Notes: generated from the letters alone by a model not told the origin. A stretch of 46,238 bases of DNA from Planctomycetaceae bacterium (GCA_002709045.1 PAPJ01000052.1:1-46238); one strand, 5' to 3'; shown: positions 36,500 to 46,126, counted from the first letter of the stretch. Made by a program: numbers and translations.

Positions 36500-37423
36500 T
36501 TACTTTAAAACGCTGAGGAAATCGTCGGCCATTTCTGCAAGGCCGAAGTCCGGACTCCAGTTCCAATCTCTTCGAGCAGCCTGATCATCAATCTGCCGGG
36601 GCCATGAATCAATCAAATCTGCGATCTTTTCGTCGGTTTCAAACACAATCTCTGCAGTCGGAATGCGGGCTTTAATTTCCGCAACGATTGCCTCTGCTGT
36701 CGGAGCACAACTAAACAGGTTATAAGACGCGCGCGACATCTTAGCAGCATCGGCATGGGTCAGCAGATCAATTGCTTTTAAGCAGTCTTCTATATATATA
36801 AGGGCAGGATTGGATGAATTCCTTACTTTCAAAACATAGCGGCCCTCACGAACCGAAGAAATAAAAACATTCGAGGCGTAAGAACTTGCTGCTCCGGGAG
36901 ACGGATATGGTGAAATCACAATTGGTAAACGAATACTCCTAAAATCCAGTCCCAGCGTTTCTTTATAGTAATACCCCATTCTCTCAATAGAGGCTTTCGT
37001 AAATCCATAAAACCCTCGCGGCCATTGTTCACACTCTTCCGGAACAGGATCAGGCAAAGGACTACCAAACGAAGCAATCGAACTAAGAAACACAACACGA
37101 TCGACGTTGTACTTTAATGCGGCTTGGAAAATATGGAACGCTCCCTGCATGTTCACTTGCCAAGCGGTCTCACGGTCAGCTTCACTTTGCCCCGAGAGCA
37201 GGGAAGCAAAATGGAGTAGGATTGCGGGACGTTCACGTGCCAGCACAGATTCCACTTCATCTCGATTAGTTACATCCAAACGGCAATACGTTGAGTTCTC
37301 GCTAACCACGGAGAACGGGGCTTCTGCAACATCCGTCAAAACCACCTCAGCATCCGAGGGGAGCCGATGGGTAAACTGGCAGGCGATATTTCCTGCACCA
37401 CCAGTAACTAAGTATTTCATCAT
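36500..37423 (-). CDS. L-threonine 3-dehydrogenase-like extended SDR
   Basis: A 307-residue NAD-dependent epimerase/dehydratase-fold enzyme. The cofactor loop is GGAGNIA (8-14), slightly unusual for the normal GxxGxxG. The catalytic dyad is Y139-G-F-T-K143. Downstream segments LDFRSIRLP, LIYIEDCLKAIDLL and ADLIDSWPRQIDDQAARRDW match the SDR-type L-threonine dehydrogenase family closely, especially the SWPxxIDDxxARRDW tail. The reaction would be L-threonine to 2-amino-3-oxobutyrate. No 2-amino-3-ketobutyrate CoA ligase gene is adjacent, so substrate identity is not firm. It is divergent from acetoacetyl-CoA synthetase with a 109-base gap. Confidence 0.8.
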   Translation of the reverse strand: MMKYLVTGGAGNIACQFTHRLPSDAEVVLTDVAEAPFSVVSENSTYCRLDVTNRDEVESVLARERPAILLHFASLLSGQSEADRETAWQVNMQGAFHIFQAALKYNVDRVVFLSSIASFGSPLPDPVPEECEQWPRGFYGFTKASIERMGYYYKETLGLDFRSIRLPIVISPYPSPGAASSYASNVFISSVREGRYVLKVRNSSNPALIYIEDCLKAIDLLTHADAAKMSRASYNLFSCAPTAEAIVAEIKARIPTAEIVFETDEKIADLIDSWPRQIDDQAARRDWNWSPDFGLAEMADDFLSVLK

Positions 37424-37532
37424 TACAATTCCGTTTTAAGTTTTCATAGATTCATGAGTTTAACAACTTCACATTCGTCTCTCTTATCCATCCTACCTGA
37501 ACAGACGTTCAGTCAGAGTTATAATAAGAGCC

Positions 37533-39467
37533 ATGTCAAACGAACTTCTATGGAATCCGAGTACTTCTGCAGCCGACTCTGAAATGGCAAAGTACCTCCG
37601 TCACGCGCAGCAGATATTCCCCGAGGCTAACATTTGTGACTACGACTCTCTATACCATTGGTCTATTGAGCATTATGCCGATTTTTGGAGCGACTGGTTA
37701 GAATACAGCCACTTTAAATACGAAGGCCAGGCGACACCTGCGATCAAAGGCAACGGTCTGAGAAGCACTGAGTTCTTTCCGGGCATCAGGCTCAACTTTG
37801 CCGAAAACCTACTTTGTCTGAACGATGACACCATTGCAATCACAAATGTTTCGGAGTCGCGTCATACAAGCGATATGTCATTTGCCGAATTACGCCAACA
37901 AGTTGGCATCATTCAAGCTCATTTAAACGAAAGCGGTATTCAGATCGGAGATCGAGTGGCAGCAGTCATTCCTAATATCTCCGAAGCAGTAGTGGCTGCT
38001 CTGGCTAGTTCAGCAAGCGGGGCAATCTGGTCCAGTTGTTCTCCGGACTTCGGGATTCAGGGGGTAGTAGATAGGCTCGGTCAGATAGAACCCAAGATAT
38101 TAATTACTGTCAATGGATATACGCACAACGGAAAAATAATTGATAGTCGCAGCAAAATCAAAGCTATTGTCGCTGCGATACCTAGCATTGAAACTTTAGT
38201 GGTTATCGAACTGGTGGATCTACCATCTCTTGATATACCGCATGTTACCTGGGCCTCCTGGAGCGACTGCCAGCCAACACCCCCGACTTTTAAGCAGCTT
38301 CCGTTTAATCATCCGCTTTACATCATGTACAGTTCGGGGACGACTGGAAAACCAAAGTGCATTGTCCATGGGGCCGGCGGAACATTGCTTCAACAGGTAA
38401 AGGAGCTCTCCTTACATTGTGATGTTAAGGCTGGGGACAACGTAACATACATCACAACCTGCGGTTGGATGATGTGGAATTGGCTTATTGCAACGTTAGC
38501 TTTGGGTTGTAGGATTACCCTGTTTGACGGCTTTCCGGCGCAGCCGACTATTTCACGTTTATGGGACTTAATTGACGAACTTAAGATCACTCATTTTGGA
38601 ACAAGCCCGCGATTCCTTGCAGCCTGCAGACGCAGGCTAACCCCTCGCAAATCCCATGAACTTAGCAGTCTTCGAGTTATCATGAGCACAGGTTCTCCAT
38701 TGCTTCCGGAAGATTTTGACTGGGTCTATCAGTCGGTTAAAGCTGATTTGCAATTAAGTTCTATTTCAGGAGGCACAGATATCATTTCCTGCTTCATGCT
38801 GGGCAATCCAGTGCTGCCGGTATATCGCGGAGAAATCCAGTGTCTGGGACTGGGCATGGACGTCCAGGCTGTCGATAGCGCGTTTATACCACTGAACAAA
38901 GAAAAGGGTGAATTAGTTTGCAAGACTCCCTTTCCAAGTATGCCCGTCAGATTTTGGAATGATGAGGACGACCAAAAATACACCGATGCCTACTTTACCC
39001 GGCGTGAAGATCGCTGGTGCCATGGTGACCTGATTGAATTGACCGGAACTCAGGGACGCTGTGGAGGAGTGATTGTCTACGGTCGAAGTGATGCGACGCT
39101 GAATCCGGGAGGAATACGCATCGGTACTGCTGAAATTTACCGAGTGGTTGAACAACTGTCGGCAGTTGAAGATAGCCTTGTCATCGGCCAACCATGGCGC
39201 AATGATATACGCATAGTACTATATGTAAAATTACGCGCTGGCCGACACTTAACAGACGAGCTACAACAAGAAATCCGCGTTTCACTAGCCGAGCGGGCTT
39301 CCGCTCGTCATGTACCGGGATTAATCATCGAAGTGGAAAAAATCCCCTATACTCGAAGCGGTAAAAAGGTCGAATTAGCGGTACGCGACATTGCTATGGG
39401 GATTGAACCATCCAACCGTAAAGTCCTTCAGGATCCTTCAGCATTTGACTGCTTCAAAAAGCTATAA
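37533..39467 (+). CDS. Acetoacetyl-CoA synthetase
   Basis: A 644-residue adenylate-forming enzyme. It activates acetoacetate with ATP and CoA in the cytoplasm. The AMP-binding motif is YSSGTTGKPKCIVHG. The SGGTDI, YTDAYFTRRE, WCHGDL and GRSDATLNPGGIRIG segments follow in the normal order, and the catalytic lysine motif is near the end (YTRSGKKVE). The family-specific N-terminal region WSIEHYADFWSDWLEYSHF and the length agree with acetoacetyl-CoA synthetases rather than acetyl-CoA synthetases. The start is the ATG at 37533, without a strong RBS. It ends 5 bases before a strong hairpin terminator. Confidence 0.93.
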   Translation: MSNELLWNPSTSAADSEMAKYLRHAQQIFPEANICDYDSLYHWSIEHYADFWSDWLEYSHFKYEGQATPAIKGNGLRSTEFFPGIRLNFAENLLCLNDDTIAITNVSESRHTSDMSFAELRQQVGIIQAHLNESGIQIGDRVAAVIPNISEAVVAALASSASGAIWSSCSPDFGIQGVVDRLGQIEPKILITVNGYTHNGKIIDSRSKIKAIVAAIPSIETLVVIELVDLPSLDIPHVTWASWSDCQPTPPTFKQLPFNHPLYIMYSSGTTGKPKCIVHGAGGTLLQQVKELSLHCDVKAGDNVTYITTCGWMMWNWLIATLALGCRITLFDGFPAQPTISRLWDLIDELKITHFGTSPRFLAACRRRLTPRKSHELSSLRVIMSTGSPLLPEDFDWVYQSVKADLQLSSISGGTDIISCFMLGNPVLPVYRGEIQCLGLGMDVQAVDSAFIPLNKEKGELVCKTPFPSMPVRFWNDEDDQKYTDAYFTRREDRWCHGDLIELTGTQGRCGGVIVYGRSDATLNPGGIRIGTAEIYRVVEQLSAVEDSLVIGQPWRNDIRIVLYVKLRAGRHLTDELQQEIRVSLAERASARHVPGLIIEVEKIPYTRSGKKVELAVRDIAMGIEPSNRKVLQDPSAFDCFKKL

Positions 39468-39471
39468 AAAA

Positions 39472-39497
39472 AGGCCTTCGTCCTTTGACGAAGGCCT
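39472..39497. terminator. Strong bidirectional intrinsic terminator
   Basis: AGGCCTTCGTC (39472-39482) and GACGAAGGCCT (39487-39497) form a perfect 11-bp stem with a CTTT loop. Downstream on the plus strand is GTTGTT; on the minus strand the seven As at 39466-39472 become a U-tract. It thus ends the acetoacetyl-CoA synthetase transcript and, more strongly, the convergent lipoprotein gene. Confidence 0.9.
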
Positions 39498-39529
39498 GTT
39501 GTTATATCGCGATTCAGCAACTCTGATAA

Positions 39530-39958
39530 TTATTCTTCTTCGTTATCGCCAGCGTTCGCTTCGGGCTGATTTACCTGTTCATCTTCAGTGTGTTCATGCC
39601 CATCTTCTTCTGCGTGATCATGACCATCGCCATGCTCGTGACCTTCGTCTTCTTCAATAATGCCCTTGCCTTTAGTAGCTAAAGCATCTTCTTTAGCATC
39701 TGCATCAAGTTCATTAAATGAATCAACGCATCCCGGACAACAAAAACCGACGGTACCGCCATTGTAATCCGTACGGCCACCATCATCGGTTACCTCGTGC
39801 CCCATAATTGGGCAATGTGTATTTACCAGATTAACTTCGACAGCGGGGGCAGCGGTTTCTCCACCATCATCAGAACTACAGCCAACCAGTGCTGTTACTA
39901 CGAATAAAGCAGCAATAAGTGCATGTTTCACGGTATTCTTCCTGTTTTGATTATTCAT
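39530..39958 (-). CDS. Metal-binding lipoprotein with His/acidic tail
   Basis: A 142-residue exported lipoprotein. The lipobox ends at Cys27 (VTALVGC). A short domain follows with Cys49-P-I-M-G-H (HCPIMGHEV) and GFCCPGC (Cys73, Cys74, Cys77), resembling YHS/heavy-metal-binding domains of copper-handling proteins. The C-terminal third is extremely acidic and histidine-rich (HEHGDGHDHAEEDGHEH), typical of metal buffers or chaperones. Together these point to binding of Cu, Zn or Ni in the envelope. No SD precedes the ATG. It is a single gene ending at the shared terminator. Confidence 0.8.
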   Translation of the reverse strand: MNNQNRKNTVKHALIAALFVVTALVGCSSDDGGETAAPAVEVNLVNTHCPIMGHEVTDDGGRTDYNGGTVGFCCPGCVDSFNELDADAKEDALATKGKGIIEEDEGHEHGDGHDHAEEDGHEHTEDEQVNQPEANAGDNEEE

Positions 39959-40026
39959 TTGGGGGGTCGTTTAAGTTTCTACTTAATGTTAACACGTAGC
40001 CAGCAAACCGACGTCCCTTTTTTGAA

Positions 40027-41385
40027 CTAAAACGGTTCCCAACTCTGTATTTTCTGCCGAGCCGCTTCAAACTCCTTCAACAATCGTTCTGTGACTGCTG
40101 TTTTCTTTTGCTGAAGGTTTCTGCATTCCGCTGCATCTTTCTTAAGATTGAAAAGCAGAGGCGGCTCATGATCCAGACTGGGTTCACGTTTACCAGTCTC
40201 CGGTTCCCGAGTACGTTCTCTCGTTTTCAGGTGAATCTTGAAATCACCATTGCGATAAGCCATCGCATCCCGGAAGTAATAAACGTGTTTAGTACGTTCA
40301 CTAGGTACCCCCTTTAGCCATACGTTCGACATATCGATAGAGTCAATTGCATGCCCTGCGGGTACTTGAATACCTGCAATCGATGCTAATGTCGCGTACA
40401 CATCGTAATGCGTCATCAAACCCCGCTGGCTTCCACGTTCAATCTGACCGGGCCATGACACAATAAATGGAACGCGAGTCCCACCCTCCCAGGTTGTCGA
40501 CTTCTGGCCTCTCAGTGGATCTGCAATACCGCTAAATTCCGTAAACATTGACCAGGGTCCGTTATCACTTGTAAAAACAACTATTGTATTCTCTCTCTTA
40601 CCGGTCTCTTCCAGAGCTTTAATTATCTGGCCCATCGACCAGTCAAGTTCAGCTAAGACATCACCATAAACCCCGTTTTTACTTACACCCTGAAACTGTG
40701 GTGATGCAAATACGGGTACATGAGGCATATTGTGAGCCAGATAGACAAAGAAGGGATTCTCATCATTCGCTTTAATAATATCTAACACTTCCTCTGTATA
40801 TCGCTTTGTAAAGGCGGACTGCGAAACCACAGGGCCCAGATTTTCGCGATTGACATACAAGGGTGTTTTCCATGAGTCTTCCGGAGCACTGCGAAATGAT
40901 TCATAATTTGGTGCGGGCCCGTCCCAGTCATTGCTACCCCGCGTACCGCACCAGTAGTCGAATCCCTGATCCAGCGGATGCAGCCCTGCAGACATCTCCA
41001 GATGCCACTTACCAATCAATGCTGTACGATACCCTGCCTGTTTAAGTAATTCTGGAATCATAACTGCGTCAGCCAGTCTGCCCCAGCGTCCCTTTTCATT
41101 GTTCCACGGACGGTTAGGATGACAGCCCGTCATCAATCCACGACGACTAGGTGCACACCATGCAGAGGCATGAAAATCAGTCAGACGCAATCCGTTTACC
41201 GCCAAAGCATCGATATGTGGCGTGTGATTGAGTTTACTGCCATAACACCCTAAATCGCCATACCCTAAATCATCTGCCAGAACATAGATAATATTCACAT
41301 TCTTATCCCGTTGTGATGCATGTGCCAAGCATGGGGACAACATCAGTAAACAGGCAGGTAGTAGACAAATCTGTTTGATCTTCAT
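40027..41385 (-). CDS. Secreted sulfatase
   Basis: A 452-residue sulfatase. The upstream GTG at 41394 is an alternative start; the ATG at 41385 is preferred and opens a signal peptide (ICLLPACLLMLSPCLAHA). The metal motif is VLADDLGYGDLGCYGS. The active site is C77-A-P-S-R (from the chosen start) followed by RGLMTG, with GKWHLE and TSDNGPW further on. The conserved arginine, lysine and histidine positions of the family appear intact. It belongs to the same broad arylsulfatase class as the gene at 3266 but is clearly a different paralogue. It is divergent from the PQQ-like gene. Confidence 0.92.
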   Translation of the reverse strand: MKIKQICLLPACLLMLSPCLAHASQRDKNVNIIYVLADDLGYGDLGCYGSKLNHTPHIDALAVNGLRLTDFHASAWCAPSRRGLMTGCHPNRPWNNEKGRWGRLADAVMIPELLKQAGYRTALIGKWHLEMSAGLHPLDQGFDYWCGTRGSNDWDGPAPNYESFRSAPEDSWKTPLYVNRENLGPVVSQSAFTKRYTEEVLDIIKANDENPFFVYLAHNMPHVPVFASPQFQGVSKNGVYGDVLAELDWSMGQIIKALEETGKRENTIVVFTSDNGPWSMFTEFSGIADPLRGQKSTTWEGGTRVPFIVSWPGQIERGSQRGLMTHYDVYATLASIAGIQVPAGHAIDSIDMSNVWLKGVPSERTKHVYYFRDAMAYRNGDFKIHLKTRERTREPETGKREPSLDHEPPLLFNLKKDAAECRNLQQKKTAVTERLLKEFEAARQKIQSWEPF

Positions 41386-41530
41386 AACTTTCACTCGAAG
41401 GTATATTTTTCGGATGGTTCTTAATTATTCATATTCTACACAACCTGTTTCTCCTATTAGGGGATTACATCCGCTAGAATTAAGACGCTTCTAACAACCG
41501 TATCACTGCCCTAATCAGGACAATTTCCCC

Positions 41531-42766
41531 ATGTTACTTCAAGCGTTGATTATTTTCTTATTCACCGTTTCAGCTTCAACCGCTGCCGACTGGCCACAAC
41601 ATCTGGGGCCACTTCGAACCGGACATTCCGTGGAAAAAGACCTTATCAAAGCCTGGCCCACTGACGGATTAAAAGTCATCTGGCAGGTTTCTGGTGGTGT
41701 TGGTATGTCAGGAGTTGCCGTTCAGAATTCTACGCTTGTAACTCTTATACAAAAGGGGGACAAGCAATACGCTATTGCATTAGATGCTAAGACCGGAAAA
41801 ACAAAGTGGAAAACTGCCGTTGCTCCGCAATACAACAATGCTATGGGTAATGGCCCGCGCGCCTTTCCTGCAATTAACTCCGGACGGGCATTCGTTTTCA
41901 CCGGTCAGGGGATTCTGGCAGCGGTCGACCTAAAGACGGGAACACTTATTTGGAAACAGGATACCATCAAGGAGTTCAAAGGGAAGGTTGCTGACTACGG
42001 CATGGCCGCCTCGCCTCTGATTATCGGCAATTTGGTAACCATCATTACCGGCCATGCGAATGGAATGGCCATAGCCGCCTACGATGTCAGCTCCGGCAAA
42101 CTCCAATGGCAGGCTAATTTCCCGGACTCCATAGGCTATTCCTGTCCAGCCTTTCTTGAATTAGCTGGTGAAAAGCAACTCGTGATCTTCACGGGCACGC
42201 ACTTGCGTGGATTATCAACTCTCGGAGACCCACTTTGGAAATACGAATACATAACTCCGTATGACTGCAATATCGTAACACCACAGCTAGTTGACGGTGA
42301 CCTATTTATTTCTTCTGGCGAAGATCATGGTGCTGTCCGTCTTAAAGTCACCAAATCCGGAACAGGCTATACTATCGGAGAAGTTTGGGCGTCGCAGGGA
42401 CGTACAAGCATCATGCGAAACGAATGGCAAACATCGATCTTTAGCAAAGGCTATCTTTTCGGATTCGACAATATTGGTGGCGCGGGGCCAATTACGAACC
42501 TTCATTGCATCGACGCAAAAACGGGTGAGATAAGCTGGAAGATGCCTCGCTTTGGTAAAGGCAATGCGATTGCAGCTGATGGCAAACTTTTCATAAGTAT
42601 GATGGACGGAAACCTAATCATCGCGAACCTCAACCAAAAACAATATCAGGAGCTTGGTCGCGAAAAAATAACACGGGGAACCCGACAGGCCCCCACTCTC
42701 AGCGACGGAACTCTGTACCTGCGGGATGACGAGTCAATTTACGCTATCGATGTCTCAGGTAACTAG
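41531..42766 (+). CDS. Secreted PQQ-like beta-propeller protein
   Basis: A 411-residue exported propeller. The signal peptide covers about residues 1-18 (LIIFLFTVSASTAA). The mature start DWPQHLGPLRTGHS is the planctomycete variant of the WPxWRGPxRDG motif found at the start of these PQQ-like proteins. Blade motifs ALDAKTGKTKWKT, AVDLKTGTLIWKQ, AYDVSSGKLQWQ and CIDAKTGEISWK recur. No PQQ-dehydrogenase active-site residues were identified, so function is unknown. It is convergent with a second PQQ-like gene, with 20 bases between them. Confidence 0.88.
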   Translation: MLLQALIIFLFTVSASTAADWPQHLGPLRTGHSVEKDLIKAWPTDGLKVIWQVSGGVGMSGVAVQNSTLVTLIQKGDKQYAIALDAKTGKTKWKTAVAPQYNNAMGNGPRAFPAINSGRAFVFTGQGILAAVDLKTGTLIWKQDTIKEFKGKVADYGMAASPLIIGNLVTIITGHANGMAIAAYDVSSGKLQWQANFPDSIGYSCPAFLELAGEKQLVIFTGTHLRGLSTLGDPLWKYEYITPYDCNIVTPQLVDGDLFISSGEDHGAVRLKVTKSGTGYTIGEVWASQGRTSIMRNEWQTSIFSKGYLFGFDNIGGAGPITNLHCIDAKTGEISWKMPRFGKGNAIAADGKLFISMMDGNLIIANLNQKQYQELGREKITRGTRQAPTLSDGTLYLRDDESIYAIDVSGN

Positions 42767-42786
42767 CGAGTTCAAACCGTCAACGC

Positions 42787-44034
42787 TTAATAACTCCAGA
42801 GTGAGAGTGTATTCACACCTTTGACGAGGACCTTACCCTGCAGCAATACAGGAGCAGCCCAGGTTGCTTCATCAGCAACTTTGTAGGAACGAACTTGATC
42901 ATATTTTGCAGTACCACTACGTAAAATCTTAAGCTGGCCGTTGTTAATCAGAGCAGCTATATATCCCGGCATTGCAAGAAATGTAACATTATTGGCACTT
43001 CGCGGAGGGCCTTGCCAAATAAATTCGCCGGTCTTCGCATGTAAACAAAAAAGCTGTCCGGCATTATAATGGGTCATGCCATAGATTCGATCATCTACCA
43101 CAACAGCCGAGCTCATATCCAGCGCCGCTTTTGGCTGAAACCAGCTTTCAGTTACCGACCACTTACCACCCTCATTCCGGGGCTGCAGGCTATACATGCC
43201 ACGGTTTTCACCTCCCACAATAACGTGCCCCTGATGGATTGCCGGTGTCGGCATATTCTGATTATGAGTTAAGTGTGGCAGGGGAAATCTCCACAGTTCC
43301 TTACCAGTGGTCACCTCCACACCAACGAGTGCCTCATGATTCCATTGCACGACCTGATGTACACCACCAAAATCAGCCAGCAAGGGGGAAGAATACGCTG
43401 TCCCGTCCTTACCGCTGCGCCATAATTCACGTCCACTCTTAGTATCCATCGCAACAAGGGAACCAACTTCGTCATTACCAAAATGAACCATCACTCGATT
43501 TCCCGAAACGATCGGCGAAGTTGACGCTCCCCAGTAAGGATGCCCCTTTTCAAATTGTTGATGATAGTCGCGCACCCACAGCTGTTTACCGGATTTAGCA
43601 TCCCATGCAGCCAGTACTCCGGAAATACTCATTGTGAAAATACGTCCGTCAGCCAGTATCGGGTTTGACTTAGGTCCCTTGCCGTGATATTCACCACCGC
43701 CGCCAATCTTGAAAGGAACATCGAACGCCTGACGCCATTTAGTTTTACCGGTCTTCAAATCAACAGATTGAAGTACTTCCTGTTCACCCTGTCGCGTGTG
43801 AACAAATACAAGATCACCCTGAACCAGCGGAGTTCCGTACCCAGCACCGACTTTAATTTGCCAGTTTTTCGTTAGCTTTTCCGGCCAGACTTTAGGCGGT
43901 TCAATATTTGCGACCCATCCATCACGATTGGGTCCCAACCAACCCGGCCAAAAAGGTGATTCCGCCAAAACATTTGACGTTCCTAGAACAAATAGCAGGA
44001 CCGCGAGAAGGGCATTCTTTTTTTCAGTGTTCAT
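42787..44034 (-). CDS. Secreted PQQ-like beta-propeller protein, second copy
   Basis: A 415-residue exported propeller. The longest frame starts at a TTG; the ATG at 44034 is chosen because it begins the signal peptide (NALLAVLLFVLGTSNVLA). The mature N-terminus WPGWLGPNRDGWVA is the family hallmark. Blades contain SVDLKTGKTKWRQ, AWDAKSGKQLWVR, AMDTKSGRELWRS and EVTTGKELWRF. Although convergent with and similar in plan to the gene at 41531, the sequences differ widely. Its promoter lies in a 78-base gap shared with the SGNH-like gene. Confidence 0.88.
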   Translation of the reverse strand: MNTEKKNALLAVLLFVLGTSNVLAESPFWPGWLGPNRDGWVANIEPPKVWPEKLTKNWQIKVGAGYGTPLVQGDLVFVHTRQGEQEVLQSVDLKTGKTKWRQAFDVPFKIGGGGEYHGKGPKSNPILADGRIFTMSISGVLAAWDAKSGKQLWVRDYHQQFEKGHPYWGASTSPIVSGNRVMVHFGNDEVGSLVAMDTKSGRELWRSGKDGTAYSSPLLADFGGVHQVVQWNHEALVGVEVTTGKELWRFPLPHLTHNQNMPTPAIHQGHVIVGGENRGMYSLQPRNEGGKWSVTESWFQPKAALDMSSAVVVDDRIYGMTHYNAGQLFCLHAKTGEFIWQGPPRSANNVTFLAMPGYIAALINNGQLKILRSGTAKYDQVRSYKVADEATWAAPVLLQGKVLVKGVNTLSLWSY

Positions 44035-44112
44035 ATTTCGTCTGGCCAAGATTTGAGTTCGGTTTAGAATTCAGGTTTGAAAAATAGCTAACTAATACTC
44101 TGAATATAGCAA

Positions 44113-44949
44113 ATGTATTTCATGACACGTACTCGGATCATCCTGTTATTTCTGTTTCTTCTTCAGTCATTGGTTATCCAGGCAGCCGAACCAACCCAGG
44201 GTTATAAATCACTCTTTATTGGTCATAGCTTCTTCGTTCCTATGGCCCGTGGTATGACTGTCCATGCCCACCGAGCCGGGTTCAAAGAGCATCAGCAGTT
44301 GGTATTCTTTGAGGGTGGCGATCGAGGTACTCCGGGTTATTTCTGGGAAAACAGCCGCCATAGCGGTAACATCCAAAAGGCGCTGCGTTCAGGCGAAATC
44401 GAATTATTCGGTATGACATGGACAGGGGTCGGACGAGGTAAGGGCACGTTTGAGCACTTCAAACTCTGGGTGGATTATGCCATTACGTACAATCCGAAGA
44501 CGACTTTTTGTTTAGCTATGCCGTGGGGAAGGTTCCCTGCCCGTTATAAAATCGACCACTTTACCCAGGAGATGGAGAAGGCCACAAATGACTTTTACAG
44601 GATTATCGACCGTTTACGTGATACTTATCCTGAGAACGAATTCTTCTGCATCAACTATGGCCGAGGTGCGCTGGAACTAAAAAAACTACATCACGCCAAA
44701 AAACTGACCGCTGTTGATGGCCAGACCAAAAGCAGGGACAAAGGCACCTCGGGGATCTTTACAGATGCTCTTGGACATCCTGACAAGATTCTCATCGAAC
44801 TTGGTCAACTGATTTGGTTAGGCACTATCTACAATGTTGATCTTGGAAAATATGATTATGAACACGGCTTTGATATTGATCTAAAAGCAATCGCCAAAAA
44901 AATCATTGAGGAGGATAATTATGGTCGCCACTGGGATGATAAGAAATAA
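44113..44949 (+). CDS. Secreted SGNH-hydrolase-like protein
   Basis: A 278-residue exported protein with an SGNH-like esterase plan. A signal peptide spans about residues 1-25 (IILLFLFLLQSLVIQAA). Block I is KSLFIGHSFFVPMA, where the serine of the usual GNS/GDS motif follows Gly-His. Block V-like Asp/His is in FTDALGHPDKILIELGQ. The central part includes MTWTGVGRGKG and CLAMPWGRFP. Blocks II and III are not obvious, so it may have lost or changed activity. Start is one of two ATGs nine bases apart (44113 or 44122). It ends at a stem-loop and is convergent with the NHL-type gene. Confidence 0.65.
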   Translation: MYFMTRTRIILLFLFLLQSLVIQAAEPTQGYKSLFIGHSFFVPMARGMTVHAHRAGFKEHQQLVFFEGGDRGTPGYFWENSRHSGNIQKALRSGEIELFGMTWTGVGRGKGTFEHFKLWVDYAITYNPKTTFCLAMPWGRFPARYKIDHFTQEMEKATNDFYRIIDRLRDTYPENEFFCINYGRGALELKKLHHAKKLTAVDGQTKSRDKGTSGIFTDALGHPDKILIELGQLIWLGTIYNVDLGKYDYEHGFDIDLKAIAKKIIEEDNYGRHWDDKK

Positions 44950-44994
44950 AAGACTCTGCGTTGACGATTAAGCTAATGCAGAGTCTTAGTTTTT
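44950..44994 (+). terminator. Stem-loop terminator
   Basis: AAGACTCTGC (44950-44959) pairs exactly with GCAGAGTCTT (44978-44987), enclosing an 18-base loop, followed by AG and five Ts (44990-44994). It lies right after the SGNH-like gene stop. On the other strand the stem is followed by an A/T-mixed TTTATTTC, so it may also serve the convergent gene. Confidence 0.7.
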
Positions 44995-45011
44995 GATCAA
45001 TCACGGACGCA

Positions 45012-46013
45012 TCATTTAATACGACTCAGTTTGACGATACGACCATCGACGTTCCAATCCTGCACGAACAGATTGCCGTTATGATCAAAGTAGGAACCAT
45101 GGGTTCCGCTGAAGACACCTTCTCTCCATTGTGCCTGTGGAATGCCATAAGCGCGACCTTTTCCAGCGTCATCATTATGGCCAAGTACCGCACAGATCGT
45201 ATTCGTCTTATCAAGCAGGACAACTCGTCCATGCAGATCAGGGACAGACACATAGTCACCCTGTACCACTGCTGAGGTCGGCATGCCCAGACCAGTAATA
45301 ACAACTTCAATAAATTCACCTTCCAGCGAATAGTGTAACAGACGCCCTTTGGGCTGGTGGTTACGGTCACAGACAAGCAAACGCGGGGGATCGTAACGAG
45401 TATCAAGGGTCATCCCATGAGCCGTGTTAAACTGTTTCAGTTCATTGCCCTTTTCACCAAAGTGGAATTTATATTTACCCGTCTTGTCATAGACGAAGAT
45501 ATGGTTACTGGCATAGCCATCAGACAGATAAATATCACCGTTGGGAGCAACGGTGATTGCCGTTGGGCTGTAGCGGGCGTAATCCAGACCAGCATCTTTC
45601 GGGTCTAACCGTAAGGCGACCTGACCTGAGTGAGCATTAAACTTAATGCCTTCGCCGGCAGTATTGCGGGCACCATAAATAAATTCCAAATCACCTTCTT
45701 TACGAATTTCAATGTCGTGCAACATCTTATAGTCTTCGCTCAGATATTCCTGAATAACTTTTCCATCCGGCGAGAAAACGACGATACCTTTATTTGCACT
45801 GACATATACATTGTTCTTGCTGTCAACAACAACACCACCATGAGTTGGCCCCAGCGCAGAGCTACCGTCCGGACGCAATCCCCACCCCGGTACAGTTTCA
45901 AACTGCAAACTTCCAGACCCCATACGCACAGGCTGAACTTTATCCTGTGCAAAAACTACAGCGGCGGTACTCGCAAGTATCGCGATAGCCATTACTATTG
46001 ATTGTTTTTTCAT
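45012..46013 (-). CDS. Secreted NHL/six-bladed-propeller-like protein
   Basis: A 333-residue exported protein. The longest frame begins at 46043; the ATG at 46013 is chosen because GGAGA precedes it and the signal peptide begins there (KQSIVMAIAILASTAAVVFA). Repeated blades are THGGVVVDSKNNVYVSANKG, PTAITVAPNGDIYLSDGY, VSVPDLHGRVVLLD and GSYFDHNGNLFVQDW, the NHL/SMP-30-like pattern of x-P-x-G-(D/N)-(I/L)-(Y/F)-V-x-D. The protein may bind a ligand or act as an accessory to the heme-binding protein that lies just upstream on the same strand; this is inferred from position. Confidence 0.8.
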   Translation of the reverse strand: MKKQSIVMAIAILASTAAVVFAQDKVQPVRMGSGSLQFETVPGWGLRPDGSSALGPTHGGVVVDSKNNVYVSANKGIVVFSPDGKVIQEYLSEDYKMLHDIEIRKEGDLEFIYGARNTAGEGIKFNAHSGQVALRLDPKDAGLDYARYSPTAITVAPNGDIYLSDGYASNHIFVYDKTGKYKFHFGEKGNELKQFNTAHGMTLDTRYDPPRLLVCDRNHQPKGRLLHYSLEGEFIEVVITGLGMPTSAVVQGDYVSVPDLHGRVVLLDKTNTICAVLGHNDDAGKGRAYGIPQAQWREGVFSGTHGSYFDHNGNLFVQDWNVDGRIVKLSRIK

Positions 46014-46126
46014 TCGTAAGTCTCCATGTAAAGGTATATACATTCCACCTGTCTTTAGTTTACCAAATCCAATGCTTAGTTAAGCAAGCTCGATTTCTAT
46101 TCTCTCCACTGCCGCCAGTTCGGAGA

